A stretch of DNA of 64,000 nt from Dysgonomonas sp. UBA5412 (GTDB lineage Bacteria > Bacteroidota > Bacteroidia > Bacteroidales > Dysgonomonadaceae): positions 1-64,000 of the forward strand of contig DHNQ01000012.1 in NCBI GenBank assembly GCA_002409595.1, written 5' to 3'. A model generated the notes under the pieces. It had not been told where the DNA came from and did not search any database. It saw only the letters and a list, made by a program, of their open reading frames with translations. How positions within the stretch are numbered: position 1 is the stretch's first letter; each line of letters starts with the position of its first letter. Positions 1 through 8,470 of this stretch are shown one piece after another. The translations under genes were made by a program, and so were the position numbers.

Positions 1-278
1 CCTTTTTCAATTATTATATACAAGTCAGAGCCTCTAATATTATGGTTTGAACTCACAAAACCGTATGGCAAATACCCCAATATAAGTGAGAGAAGCCCAG
101 CATAACTGAAAAATAAAGTTAAACCTACCAATCCTAGTTCTATTTCGGTAAGTATAATTGAATCTACCAGAGCTTTCTTTATAATATTTATACTGAACCT
201 GCAAACATAATAAGTACCATATCCTATTGTTGCAGATAAAAAACTGACTATTGCAACTTTTTATTCTTCTCTATCCAT
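1..278 (-). pseudogene. Broken 5' part of an MFS organophosphate/sugar-phosphate antiporter (UhpC/GlpT-like), runs off the window
   Basis: The reverse strand reads MDREE, then an in-frame TAA at 261-263, then a continuous stretch containing TIGYGTYYVCRFSINIIKK and TEIELGLVGLTLFFSYAG. That text resembles the first transmembrane helices of the organophosphate:phosphate antiporter branch of the major facilitator family (GlpT, UhpC, UhpT). After about residue 60 the frame stays open but stops resembling the family, which suggests a second lesion near position 100. There is no other ATG in frame after the stop. It lies downstream of the mannan operon on the same strand and may once have been its last gene. 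The rest is outside the window. The family call is by eye; an alternative start codon or an assembly error could explain the stop. Confidence 0.5.
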
Positions 279-289
279 CTACTTACTGC

Positions 290-1606
290 CTATATTCTTT
301 TAGGTTCGGCGTTAAGACCCATACTTTTTCTCAATCTTGCTATCGCCCAACAAAACCAAACATTCTGTTCTCCATTGCCAGCCTCCCTCATTTTCCATTT
401 TAAATCTTTCATCTTTCCTAATACATCTTCATTGGTAATGCGTGTATTACGTTTATATCCATTACCATCGAGCCATGCAAATTCCATATATACCCTACTG
501 CCTTTGTTCGAAACATCTATAAGGTCTAGGATTTCATAAATACGCTTATTATTATCAGTGATGCGAGCAAAATCCAGTTGCCACCCAATACCTTTGCCCA
601 CTACTTCATTTACAAATTTTCCATCAGGGAAAATATCGGTAGGCATCCAGTATATACCATTGGTACTTTGCAAATAATTTTTCTCCATATAATCTACAGT
701 ATTTACTAAAACCTGCTGATCCATACACTGCCATCCTGCTGCAACAGGTGAAAAATTGACCCATCCCATACCGGTATATTTATTACCTCCGTTGCCATTG
801 GGTATCAACATTTCTATGTAGGTTTGCTTACCATCTCTTTCCAGCAGCATATTATTATTTATACCTTCACTCAATATCCTAAGTTTTTCGTCCCAATGTT
901 TTGCGTGAGTATTGTCATTTCTTAATTTTGCAAGTTTTATCATATTGTCCAATGCTGCACCTACAAAGCTTTGAGTAAGAAGGTCGTAAGTAACCCAGTA
1001 ATGCCCTTCGCGAGAGTGTTCGAAAGCAGTATTAAGAACAAGTTTGGGTGCGCCCGACCATCTGCTGTAAAGCAAATTGCCGCGGTCGCAAGTTTTGTCC
1101 ATCAACTCTGCAACCTGAAGCCAGCTGGTATCGATAAATTCTTTGTTTTTGCCTTCCAAAGCCAGACGTGACCATCCTAATATTATATGAGCCTGAGCAT
1201 CTATCTGAAAAATATCATCCTCTAAAATAAGCTTGCCATTTTCCTTGTTTACTACATGTGGAACGTAATACAATCCCTTATTCTTCATAAAATCCAACAA
1301 GCATTTAAGCGAACGTTCGGCTTCTTCGTATCGTCCGGTTTCTATAAAGAGGAGAATTAAAGCACCGATTGTGCGCGGATACATTCCCGGATATGTTGTT
1401 CCTTCTATTATCGATTCGGGAAAATACCCGTCACTATCAAGCCTGTCTAATACCGAATAATATGTATTTGAATACAGATTGTTAAGCTCATTCGAATTCA
1501 ACTTACTTACAATATAATTCCTATTGTATTCAATAGAATGCTGTGAGTAAGATTTTCCGGATACTGGTATTAGAAGTACCAGTATTATTAATGTTTTTAT
1601 TTTCAT
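290..1606 (-). CDS. Secreted six-hairpin (alpha/alpha barrel) glycosidase-like protein, copy 1
   Basis: The 438-residue protein starts with a signal peptide (about residues 1-21, ending SYSQ). The rest has the helical-repeat look of six-hairpin glycosidases: YTYYSVLDRLDSDGYFPES-like N-terminal segment, an MYPRTIGALILLFIETGRYEEAE helix, and a C-terminal GNGEQNVWFCWAIARLRK block. It is clearly a paralogue of the protein at 10794-12137, sharing LTQSFVGA, GMGWV.SP.AAGW and GKGIGW.IDFA-type blocks. I do not recognise a CAZy family with confidence; GH76, GH125 and related clans share the fold. It is the last intact gene of the mannan operon, 4 bp after the EEP gene, so a role in periplasmic or surface glycan trimming is inferred. 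No catalytic pair was assigned. Confidence 0.75.
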   Translation of the reverse strand: MKIKTLIILVLLIPVSGKSYSQHSIEYNRNYIVSKLNSNELNNLYSNTYYSVLDRLDSDGYFPESIIEGTTYPGMYPRTIGALILLFIETGRYEEAERSLKCLLDFMKNKGLYYVPHVVNKENGKLILEDDIFQIDAQAHIILGWSRLALEGKNKEFIDTSWLQVAELMDKTCDRGNLLYSRWSGAPKLVLNTAFEHSREGHYWVTYDLLTQSFVGAALDNMIKLAKLRNDNTHAKHWDEKLRILSEGINNNMLLERDGKQTYIEMLIPNGNGGNKYTGMGWVNFSPVAAGWQCMDQQVLVNTVDYMEKNYLQSTNGIYWMPTDIFPDGKFVNEVVGKGIGWQLDFARITDNNKRIYEILDLIDVSNKGSRVYMEFAWLDGNGYKRNTRITNEDVLGKMKDLKWKMREAGNGEQNVWFCWAIARLRKSMGLNAEPKRI

Positions 1607-1610
1607 GATA

Positions 1611-2519
1611 TTATTTATAATTAAAATCTATTTTTACAGGATAATGATCGGATGGAACTTTTATATTAGCGTCAATTGAAATTATTGATGAATTATCAGA
1701 AATTTCAATTATTTTGCCATCGGTTTTATTTGCCAGATAAGTATCTGTTATAACCGAATATTTGAGAATATCTATATTTTGCGAAACAAAGAGGTGATCG
1801 ATTCGTTCATTGGTTTTAACATCGGGACGAAAATGGTTAACCGTGCCATTGGGAGCATGTCTTTTTTTTGCTACGTTATAAGAATCTGTTAATATTCCCG
1901 AGTTATTTATCTTAGCATAACATCTGTGTATCTGATCGAAATTAAAATCACCAGTTAACACCACCGCATCTTTCTTTGCTATCGATTTTATTTTATCAAG
2001 AACTAAATCGGTACTCTTTTGTATTGCAATTTTACCTTTATGATCCATATGAAGATTGAAAAAGTATATAGTCTTTCGCTTCTTCTTATCCCATAGACGA
2101 GCCCATGTACAGATACGTATATGGGAAGCATCCCATCCTTTGTTTGGTTTTGATGTATCTTCGGCTAACCAAAAGTGACCAGAGTCTACCAGATCAAATT
2201 TTGTTTTTTTGTAGAATATAGCAGCATATTCACCTGCTGTTTTACCATCGTCTCTGCCTATACCAACATAATCATAGTCGGGCAAACCCTTGTTCAGGTC
2301 GAGCAGTTGGTTATGTCTCACTTCTTGAGTGCCAAGAATATCAAATTCATTATTATTGATGATGGATATTATAACTTTATGCCTTTGATCCCAACCATTG
2401 CCATCAATAGAATCATGATTATTGTAGTATCTTACATTGTATGTTCCTACAGTAATGTCTTGAGCAAAAAAGTATGCACATAGTGACATCAATATAGTAA
2501 CGAGAATTGTTCTTTTCAT
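1611..2519 (-). CDS. Secreted endonuclease/exonuclease/phosphatase (EEP) superfamily hydrolase
   Basis: The 302-residue protein has a signal peptide (residues 1-19, ending YFAQ) and then the full EEP signature in order: GTYNVRYYN (metal-site Asn), LGTQEVRHNQ (metal Glu), NLHMDHKG (His), VLTGDFNFDQ (Asp and Asn) and SDHYPVKIDF (the closing Asp-His pair). EEP enzymes are Mg2+-dependent phosphodiesterases or phosphomonoesterases. Inside a mannan operon, a secreted member may remove mannosyl-phosphate or another phosphodiester from the glycan rather than act on nucleic acid; that is inference. A second, larger EEP protein with a Big2 domain starts the same operon (20434-21900). The gene lies 4 bp before the downstream six-hairpin gene and 23 bp after the GH92 gene. 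Confidence 0.85.
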   Translation of the reverse strand: MKRTILVTILMSLCAYFFAQDITVGTYNVRYYNNHDSIDGNGWDQRHKVIISIINNNEFDILGTQEVRHNQLLDLNKGLPDYDYVGIGRDDGKTAGEYAAIFYKKTKFDLVDSGHFWLAEDTSKPNKGWDASHIRICTWARLWDKKKRKTIYFFNLHMDHKGKIAIQKSTDLVLDKIKSIAKKDAVVLTGDFNFDQIHRCYAKINNSGILTDSYNVAKKRHAPNGTVNHFRPDVKTNERIDHLFVSQNIDILKYSVITDTYLANKTDGKIIEISDNSSIISIDANIKVPSDHYPVKIDFNYK

Positions 2520-2542
2520 GTTATTTATATTTTTGATATATA

Positions 2543-4825
2543 TTACAATGGTCTGTCCTCTTTTGCCGATCCAAAATCTTTATTTGGTGTATCTCCCATA
2601 ATAAATTTGAGAGTTCCTCCTTTTATTATATCGTTGTAGTTTATATAGCTTTTTGTATACGGCTCTCCATTTAGATATACTTCTTGTATATATATATTTT
2701 TATTACTGTTGTTTTCTGCTTCTATTACAAAAGTGTTATTGCCTCTAGTCTTTACACTTACTTTATCGAATTTAGGGCTTCCAAAAACAAATATTCCGTT
2801 GCTAGGATTTACTTGATACATTCCCATAGCAGAAAGCAAATACCATGCTGACATTTGTCCGCAATCTTCATTTCCGATAATCCCGTCGGGTTTATCGGTA
2901 TAAAACTTATCCATTACATATCTCACTTTCTCCGCAGTTTTCCATTGTTGACCAGCAAATGGATATAAGTATAATGTATGGTGTCCAGGTTCATTGCCGT
3001 GTGCATACTGACCAATCAATCCTGAAATGTCGGGAGAGATATCGTCACCAGTAAGACCTCCTTGCTCAAATAAATTGTCGAGTTTTTTTACAAAATCGTC
3101 TTCCGAATCGAACAACGAGATCAAGCCATATACATCGTGTGGCACAAGCCAAATATATTGCCATGCTGTACCCTCACAATAATCATCGCCACGATGAGCC
3201 GATCGGAAAGGGTCAAATGCTTCACGCCACTTACCTTCAGAGGTTTTCCCTCTGAAAAACTTAGATTCAGAATCCCAATAATGCTTGTAATACTTAGCTC
3301 TTTTGCCAAATAGATCAATGCCATTTGCATCCCCCAACTTCTGTGCAAATAGTGCTGCCGAGCCATCTGCTATTGCATACTCTAAGGCTTTAGCCACCGA
3401 CTCACCTTCCTTGTCCGATGGAATATACTCTTGCGATTGTATATAGGCTAACCCCCTATAGTCGCTTAACATCGAATTCTTGATAGCTGTGAATGCTCTT
3501 GTTTTGTCAAAACCTGTAAACCCTTTGATGTAAGCATCAGCCAATACTGGTACTGAGCTGTGTCCAACCATTGTATGCGTTTCGCCACCCATTAGTGTCC
3601 AAATAGGTAATTTGCCCTGCTGATCATATATCGAGAGCATAGAGTTTACCATATCGTCAACCATATCCTCTTGAGTTATTGTTATCAGAGGATGTAAGGC
3701 ACGGTATGTATCCCAAAGTGAAAATGTGCTATAATTTTTACGGTCAGTTTTGTATATCAAGTCATCAATTCCTCTATATTCGCCATTCACATCGCAGTAG
3801 AGCATAGGTGCTAGTAGAGTATGATATTGTGCCGTGTAGAAAATACGTTTATCAGCTTCATTCTCTGTTTCTATTTGCATTTTTGCCAATTGCTGCTCCC
3901 ATTTGGTGGCACTTTCAGCCACTATCTTATCAAAATCCCAATGGTTAAGTTCCGATTCTAGATTCAACAACGCATTGTCGCAACTAACGGACGAAATAGC
4001 AACTTTCAATTTTACCTCATCCACATCCCCAAATGTTAGTACCGATTTTACAACATCAGCTCTCAACTGATCGCCATGTTTGGGCGTGTTGTCGCTATAT
4101 GCAGTAAATTGTTCTATCTTTTTATCTGACTTAAGCACGAAATATACCCTGCGAGACGATTTGCCCCAACCTTTTATATAGCGATATCCCTGAATGGTAT
4201 AATCGTCCAGTTTTTTCACATATGCTTCATAAGCATTGTGACGTATGCCTTCTTTAAGGTCGATAAGTATCGATGCTGGTTTTCCTTTGGGATACGTATA
4301 TTTGTGAAATCCTACACGTTCGGTAGTTGTTAGTTCTGCTTTGATGTTATACTTATCTAATAATAGTGAGTAATAGTTTGGTTTTACGACTTCGTTATCA
4401 TGTGAGTATTTCGATGCATAACCATTAGTTATGTCATCCTGATTGCCTCTTTCTGTTTGTATTTCATTCAATGGCATAATTAACACATCGCCTAAATCGG
4501 TGCTTCCTGTTCCACTTAGGTGTGTATGCGAAAATCCGATAACGATACTGTCACTGTAATGGTATCCCGAACACCAGTCCCAACCTTTATATATATTGTT
4601 CGGACCGAGCTGTACCATTCCAAAAGGAACGCTTGTACCCACAAATACATGACCATGATAATCTGATCCTATATAAGGGTCTACATATTGTATAAGATTT
4701 GTTGCCGTTAACGGCTTTTCTTCTTTTTTGCAAGACACAATAATTGTGCTATACAATGCTGCAATAAGCAAAATTATTCCCCATAATGGGAATCTTGATT
4801 TTAATAAATGATTCTTAAATGACAT
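2543..4825 (-). CDS. GH92 alpha-mannosidase, lipoprotein (HGNEP type)
   Basis: The 760-residue lipoprotein has an N-terminal hydrophobic stretch and lipobox IIVSC with Cys32. GH92 hallmarks follow: QYVDPYIGSDYHGHVFVGTSVPFGMVQLGP near the start, GFSHTHLSGTGSTDLGD, the HGNEPGHHTLYLYPFAGQ block and the C-terminal NEDCGQMSAWYLLSAMGMY block, with FGSPKFDKVSV beyond. GH92 enzymes are calcium-dependent inverting exo-alpha-mannosidases. The Glu of HGNEP is retained here but is Gln in the second GH92 of this operon, so the two may prefer different linkages (inference). The lipid anchor suggests envelope attachment. Neighbours are the EEP and GH97 genes, 23 and 32 bp away, consistent with one transcript. 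Confidence 0.93.
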   Translation of the reverse strand: MSFKNHLLKSRFPLWGIILLIAALYSTIIVSCKKEEKPLTATNLIQYVDPYIGSDYHGHVFVGTSVPFGMVQLGPNNIYKGWDWCSGYHYSDSIVIGFSHTHLSGTGSTDLGDVLIMPLNEIQTERGNQDDITNGYASKYSHDNEVVKPNYYSLLLDKYNIKAELTTTERVGFHKYTYPKGKPASILIDLKEGIRHNAYEAYVKKLDDYTIQGYRYIKGWGKSSRRVYFVLKSDKKIEQFTAYSDNTPKHGDQLRADVVKSVLTFGDVDEVKLKVAISSVSCDNALLNLESELNHWDFDKIVAESATKWEQQLAKMQIETENEADKRIFYTAQYHTLLAPMLYCDVNGEYRGIDDLIYKTDRKNYSTFSLWDTYRALHPLITITQEDMVDDMVNSMLSIYDQQGKLPIWTLMGGETHTMVGHSSVPVLADAYIKGFTGFDKTRAFTAIKNSMLSDYRGLAYIQSQEYIPSDKEGESVAKALEYAIADGSAALFAQKLGDANGIDLFGKRAKYYKHYWDSESKFFRGKTSEGKWREAFDPFRSAHRGDDYCEGTAWQYIWLVPHDVYGLISLFDSEDDFVKKLDNLFEQGGLTGDDISPDISGLIGQYAHGNEPGHHTLYLYPFAGQQWKTAEKVRYVMDKFYTDKPDGIIGNEDCGQMSAWYLLSAMGMYQVNPSNGIFVFGSPKFDKVSVKTRGNNTFVIEAENNSNKNIYIQEVYLNGEPYTKSYINYNDIIKGGTLKFIMGDTPNKDFGSAKEDRPL

Positions 4826-4857
4826 ATTTCTATATTTTAGGCTTTAATTCATATTAA

Positions 4858-7002
4858 TTATAGTCTTTTCAAACCCTTTGTCTGAGTCTTGTCTTTTACT
4901 TCAAACAGGCTGATTGCAAAACCGCTTCCAACCGCTACAGATTGAGATAACTTTGAGTTTTTAGTTACCAATACTTTCCTTACTGTATATCCATAAGGGT
5001 TGGATATGTAGTTGGTGTTTTTAGCATCTGCATATATGGTTGCGATGTAAGTTTTATCAGTATCCAAAAAATTGAATCTTATAGTCGCTACATGAGGTTT
5101 ATCGGCTGTAGTACCTCCAACAAACCAATTGTTAGAATTTTTTTCTTTACGTGCTATGGTTAAATATTCGTATGGTTCTGCTTCTAGATATATGGATTTA
5201 TCCCACTCCACCGGAACTTCTTTGATAAACTGGAAAGCATCTAAGAATCGCTCATAGTTTTCAGGATAATCGGCCGCCATTTGTAAAGGACTATACATCG
5301 TAATATATAGTGCTAACTGATTGGTTATAGTCGATTTCATTTTTCTATTCAAAGTTGGATTTATCTTTGATATATCAAGTTCGAAAATGCCAGGCGTATA
5401 ATCCATTGGTCCACCAACAAGCCTAGTGAAAGGCAAAATAGTTGTATGCCCCAAAGGTATATTTGCCTGAAACTCTGTTCCTCGAGCCGATTCGTTACCA
5501 ATCAAATTGGGGTAAGTACGGCATATCCCTGTAGGACGAATGGCTTCATGAGCATTGATCATTATCTTATATTTTGCAGCTTTTTCTACAACATGCTGAA
5601 AATGATTAACAATTGGCTGACTATAATGATGGTTTCCCAAGGGTACAATCTGACCTACATAGCCTGTTTTTACAATATCATAATCATACCGCTTCATAAA
5701 TTGAAAAGCTGTGTCAAGCTGACGTTCGTAGTTGCGAACCGCAGATGAAGTCTCGTGATGCATAATCATTTTAACACCCTTTAGGTTAGCATAGCGTTTC
5801 AGTTCTTCGACATCAAAGTCGGGATAGGGAGTAACAAAATCAAAAACATAGTCTTTTCTATTTCCAACCCAATCTTCCCATCCAACGTTCCAACCTTCAA
5901 CCAACACCCCGTCAAATCCATGTGATGATGCAAAATCGATATATCGCTTCACATTGTTTGTATTCGCAGCATGTTTGTCATTCGGTTTTGTTTTTGTATA
6001 ATCGGTTTTACCAAGTATGGTTGTTGGTAGATCATCTGTATAATGCCACGATTTTCCTCCGGCTATCATTTCCCACCAAACGCCTATATATTTTGTTGGT
6101 TTAATCCAAGATGTATCTTCGATAATACAAGGTTCGTTCAGATTTAGAGTTATACGTGAAGCTAATATATCCGCTCCAGTTTCTCCCACAATGATTGTAC
6201 GCCAGGGAGAGCGAGAAGGAGCTTGCAAAGTACCTTTATAACCTACTGCATCGGGTGTCAGATGCGACCTAAAGGTCATTGTTTGCTCGTCAAGAGATAG
6301 GTGCATACAGGGATAATCGTACAAAGCCGCCTCGTGCAAATGGATATAAAGTCCATCATCTGTTTTTAGGAGCAAAGCTGTTTGAACAGCCGGAGCCTGA
6401 ATAAGGTGTGTCGAAATATTTACATAATCAACGGCTTTGGGTGTAAGCTCTTTAATTTGAGACATACGTGATTTTGTATAAGCATATTCCTGTGTGCAAT
6501 AATCTCCAGGAATCCAATAAGCTATATGATCTGACGTCATTCTAAACTCAGTATTCTCTTCTTTTATTACAAAATACTTTAATTCATTTTGCATAGGAAA
6601 TTCATACCTAAAACCTAAACCATCGTTGAATAGCCTAAAACAAATATTCATTTTACGATTAGTCTGCTTCTGCCTTAGACTTACCATTAGTTCGTTGTAG
6701 TGATTTCTAATTTCCTTTTCTTCTCCCCACACAGGAGTCCATGTTTCAGCAAAGTGAGTTTTTCGATTATCAACTAATTCAAAATCTTTGGATAGCGAAC
6801 TCCCTTCAACCAATTCGTATCCGAGCTTACTCTCTTTTATTATCTCTTTGTTTTTGAATTTCAGAGAATATGTTGGGATTCCATCAGTATTTATATCAAC
6901 TTTCAATGTCAGGTTTCCATCTGGAGAATCCAGATTTTGAGCATTGAGAATCACACCTTGCATCCAAGCAAAAATTAAACTTACAATCAATATTTTTTTC
7001 AT
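4858..7002 (-). CDS. GH97 glycoside hydrolase, inverting alpha-glucosidase type (SusB-like)
   Basis: Translation from the ATG at 7002 gives MKKILIVSLIFAW, a proper signal peptide ending LNAQ; six upstream codons remain open but are unlikely to be used. The 714-residue protein has the N-terminal beta-sandwich typical of GH97 (SPDGNLTLKVDI) and a catalytic barrel. Three glutamates sit in HHETS (E417), NAHEAIRPTG (E486) and RGTEF (E510). Their spacing, 69 and 24 residues, equals that of SusB E439, E508 and E532, the inverting-type catalytic and base residues, and argues against the retaining alpha-galactosidase subgroup. Removing alpha-glucose caps from high-mannose glycans would fit this operon; that substrate is inference. 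The stop of GH125 lies 10 bp upstream of the start. Confidence 0.92.
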   Translation of the reverse strand: MKKILIVSLIFAWMQGVILNAQNLDSPDGNLTLKVDINTDGIPTYSLKFKNKEIIKESKLGYELVEGSSLSKDFELVDNRKTHFAETWTPVWGEEKEIRNHYNELMVSLRQKQTNRKMNICFRLFNDGLGFRYEFPMQNELKYFVIKEENTEFRMTSDHIAYWIPGDYCTQEYAYTKSRMSQIKELTPKAVDYVNISTHLIQAPAVQTALLLKTDDGLYIHLHEAALYDYPCMHLSLDEQTMTFRSHLTPDAVGYKGTLQAPSRSPWRTIIVGETGADILASRITLNLNEPCIIEDTSWIKPTKYIGVWWEMIAGGKSWHYTDDLPTTILGKTDYTKTKPNDKHAANTNNVKRYIDFASSHGFDGVLVEGWNVGWEDWVGNRKDYVFDFVTPYPDFDVEELKRYANLKGVKMIMHHETSSAVRNYERQLDTAFQFMKRYDYDIVKTGYVGQIVPLGNHHYSQPIVNHFQHVVEKAAKYKIMINAHEAIRPTGICRTYPNLIGNESARGTEFQANIPLGHTTILPFTRLVGGPMDYTPGIFELDISKINPTLNRKMKSTITNQLALYITMYSPLQMAADYPENYERFLDAFQFIKEVPVEWDKSIYLEAEPYEYLTIARKEKNSNNWFVGGTTADKPHVATIRFNFLDTDKTYIATIYADAKNTNYISNPYGYTVRKVLVTKNSKLSQSVAVGSGFAISLFEVKDKTQTKGLKRL

Positions 7003-7012
7003 ACCTATGCAG

Positions 7013-8470
7013 TTACTCAATTGTTATACTATTCAGTAGATTTAATCGCCCCTCTTCAATTTGTTTTATGATTAACTCTCCAAATAGAGAGTTTTGCCAC
7101 GCAAACCAAGCTCGAGTAAAATCTTCCGGATTATTTTTATTAAACGATTCGTGAATAAAGCCTGTTCCTGCATCGGTTCTGATAAGAGTCTCTATACACC
7201 ATTTAATCTCTTTTTCGTCTTCGCTTGTAAACGCTTTCATCATAATGCTCATTGGCCAGATCATATCATATCCTATATGTGGACCTCCAATACCTTCGGC
7301 TGCCAATCCTTTAAAAAAATAAGGATTATTTTCGCTCCAAACCAGCTTACGTGTATTCTGATATATAGGATCATTTACATCCACATCTCCCAAATATGGC
7401 ATAGCTAACAAGCTTGGAACATTCGCATCATCCATAAGATGATGATTACCAAAGCCATCTACCTCGTAAGCATATACTTTCCCAAATTGAGGATGTTTAT
7501 ACACTGCATACTTTTTGAGCGCCAATTCAACTTCCTGTGCCAGATCGAGACATTTAGATGCCAATTCTTTTTTCTTATTTACGGTATTGACAATTTCGGC
7601 AGCTTTGTGTAGTGATGTTACAGCAAAAAAGTTGGATGGTATTAAAAATTGAAACGTAGTGGCATCGTCGGATGGACGAAATGCAGAAGCTATCAACCCG
7701 ACTGGCTTCACAGGTGACCCTTTGCCGTCATTGCATACTGTATCTAGAGCGCGCTCTGTCTTACGTTGAAATGTGTAATGATTAATAGTGTCTTTTTGTT
7801 GCTGTTCGGTAAATGTTTTCAATATATTTTCTACAGCTTTGATCCATTCTTCTCCAAATACACTTGTGTCGCCAGTTGTTATCCAGTATTGATATGCTAA
7901 ACGAATTGGATAGCAAAGGGAATCTATCTCCCACTTTCGCTCATGAACACCAGGCTTCATGGCAGTAATATCATCTTTCCATTTACCGACTTCATCCGTA
8001 TCTGTATAGAATGCGTTGGCATATGGGTCAATATTTATACTATTAAACTGACGTAATATAACTCCAGTAAGCATTTTCTTAAGATGCTCGTCTCTGTTGG
8101 CAAATGCAATGTAGGGGTATACTTGTGCACCCGAATCGCGAAGCCACATGGCATGAATATCTCCTGTGTAGACGCTAGTATCGGGCTTGCCGTTTAGCAT
8201 TCTGAAACGTACAGTTGTATCTAATGTATTTGGAAAACAGTTTTCGAACATCCATGCCAACTTATCATTTGTGAGCATACTTTTTATGCGTACAATTTCA
8301 CTATCTATCGTTTTTGAAACAAATAGACGCTTGCTTTGGGAAGGCCGATTTGTTTTTACGTATTTTGCATTCACTCGTGTATTGTCGCAGGGCATATTGA
8401 GTGCATATCCATTGAGACCTATTGATAAGAATAATGCAATTATGTATATATATCCGAATCTAATCATCAT
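7013..8470 (-). CDS. GH125 exo-alpha-1,6-mannosidase
   Basis: The protein has a signal peptide (FGYIYIIALFLSIGLNGYA) and GH125 blocks: TGDIHAMWLRDSGAQVYPY, WEIDSLCYPIRLAYQYW, RPSDDATTFQFLIPSNFFA, GGPHIGYDMIWPMSI and FIHESFNKNNPEDFTRAWFAWQ cut here into parts. The candidate acid Asp of RPSDDA and base Glu of HESF are 173 residues apart, the same spacing as D220 and E393 in the Clostridium perfringens enzyme. GH125 enzymes are metal-independent inverting exo-alpha-1,6-mannosidases, so this one would strip an alpha-1,6 mannan backbone or N-glycan core arm. The upstream GH92 stop (TGA) overlaps this ATG by one base; a GTG three bases earlier is an alternative start. Confidence 0.93.
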   Translation of the reverse strand: MMIRFGYIYIIALFLSIGLNGYALNMPCDNTRVNAKYVKTNRPSQSKRLFVSKTIDSEIVRIKSMLTNDKLAWMFENCFPNTLDTTVRFRMLNGKPDTSVYTGDIHAMWLRDSGAQVYPYIAFANRDEHLKKMLTGVILRQFNSINIDPYANAFYTDTDEVGKWKDDITAMKPGVHERKWEIDSLCYPIRLAYQYWITTGDTSVFGEEWIKAVENILKTFTEQQQKDTINHYTFQRKTERALDTVCNDGKGSPVKPVGLIASAFRPSDDATTFQFLIPSNFFAVTSLHKAAEIVNTVNKKKELASKCLDLAQEVELALKKYAVYKHPQFGKVYAYEVDGFGNHHLMDDANVPSLLAMPYLGDVDVNDPIYQNTRKLVWSENNPYFFKGLAAEGIGGPHIGYDMIWPMSIMMKAFTSEDEKEIKWCIETLIRTDAGTGFIHESFNKNNPEDFTRAWFAWQNSLFGELIIKQIEEGRLNLLNSITIE

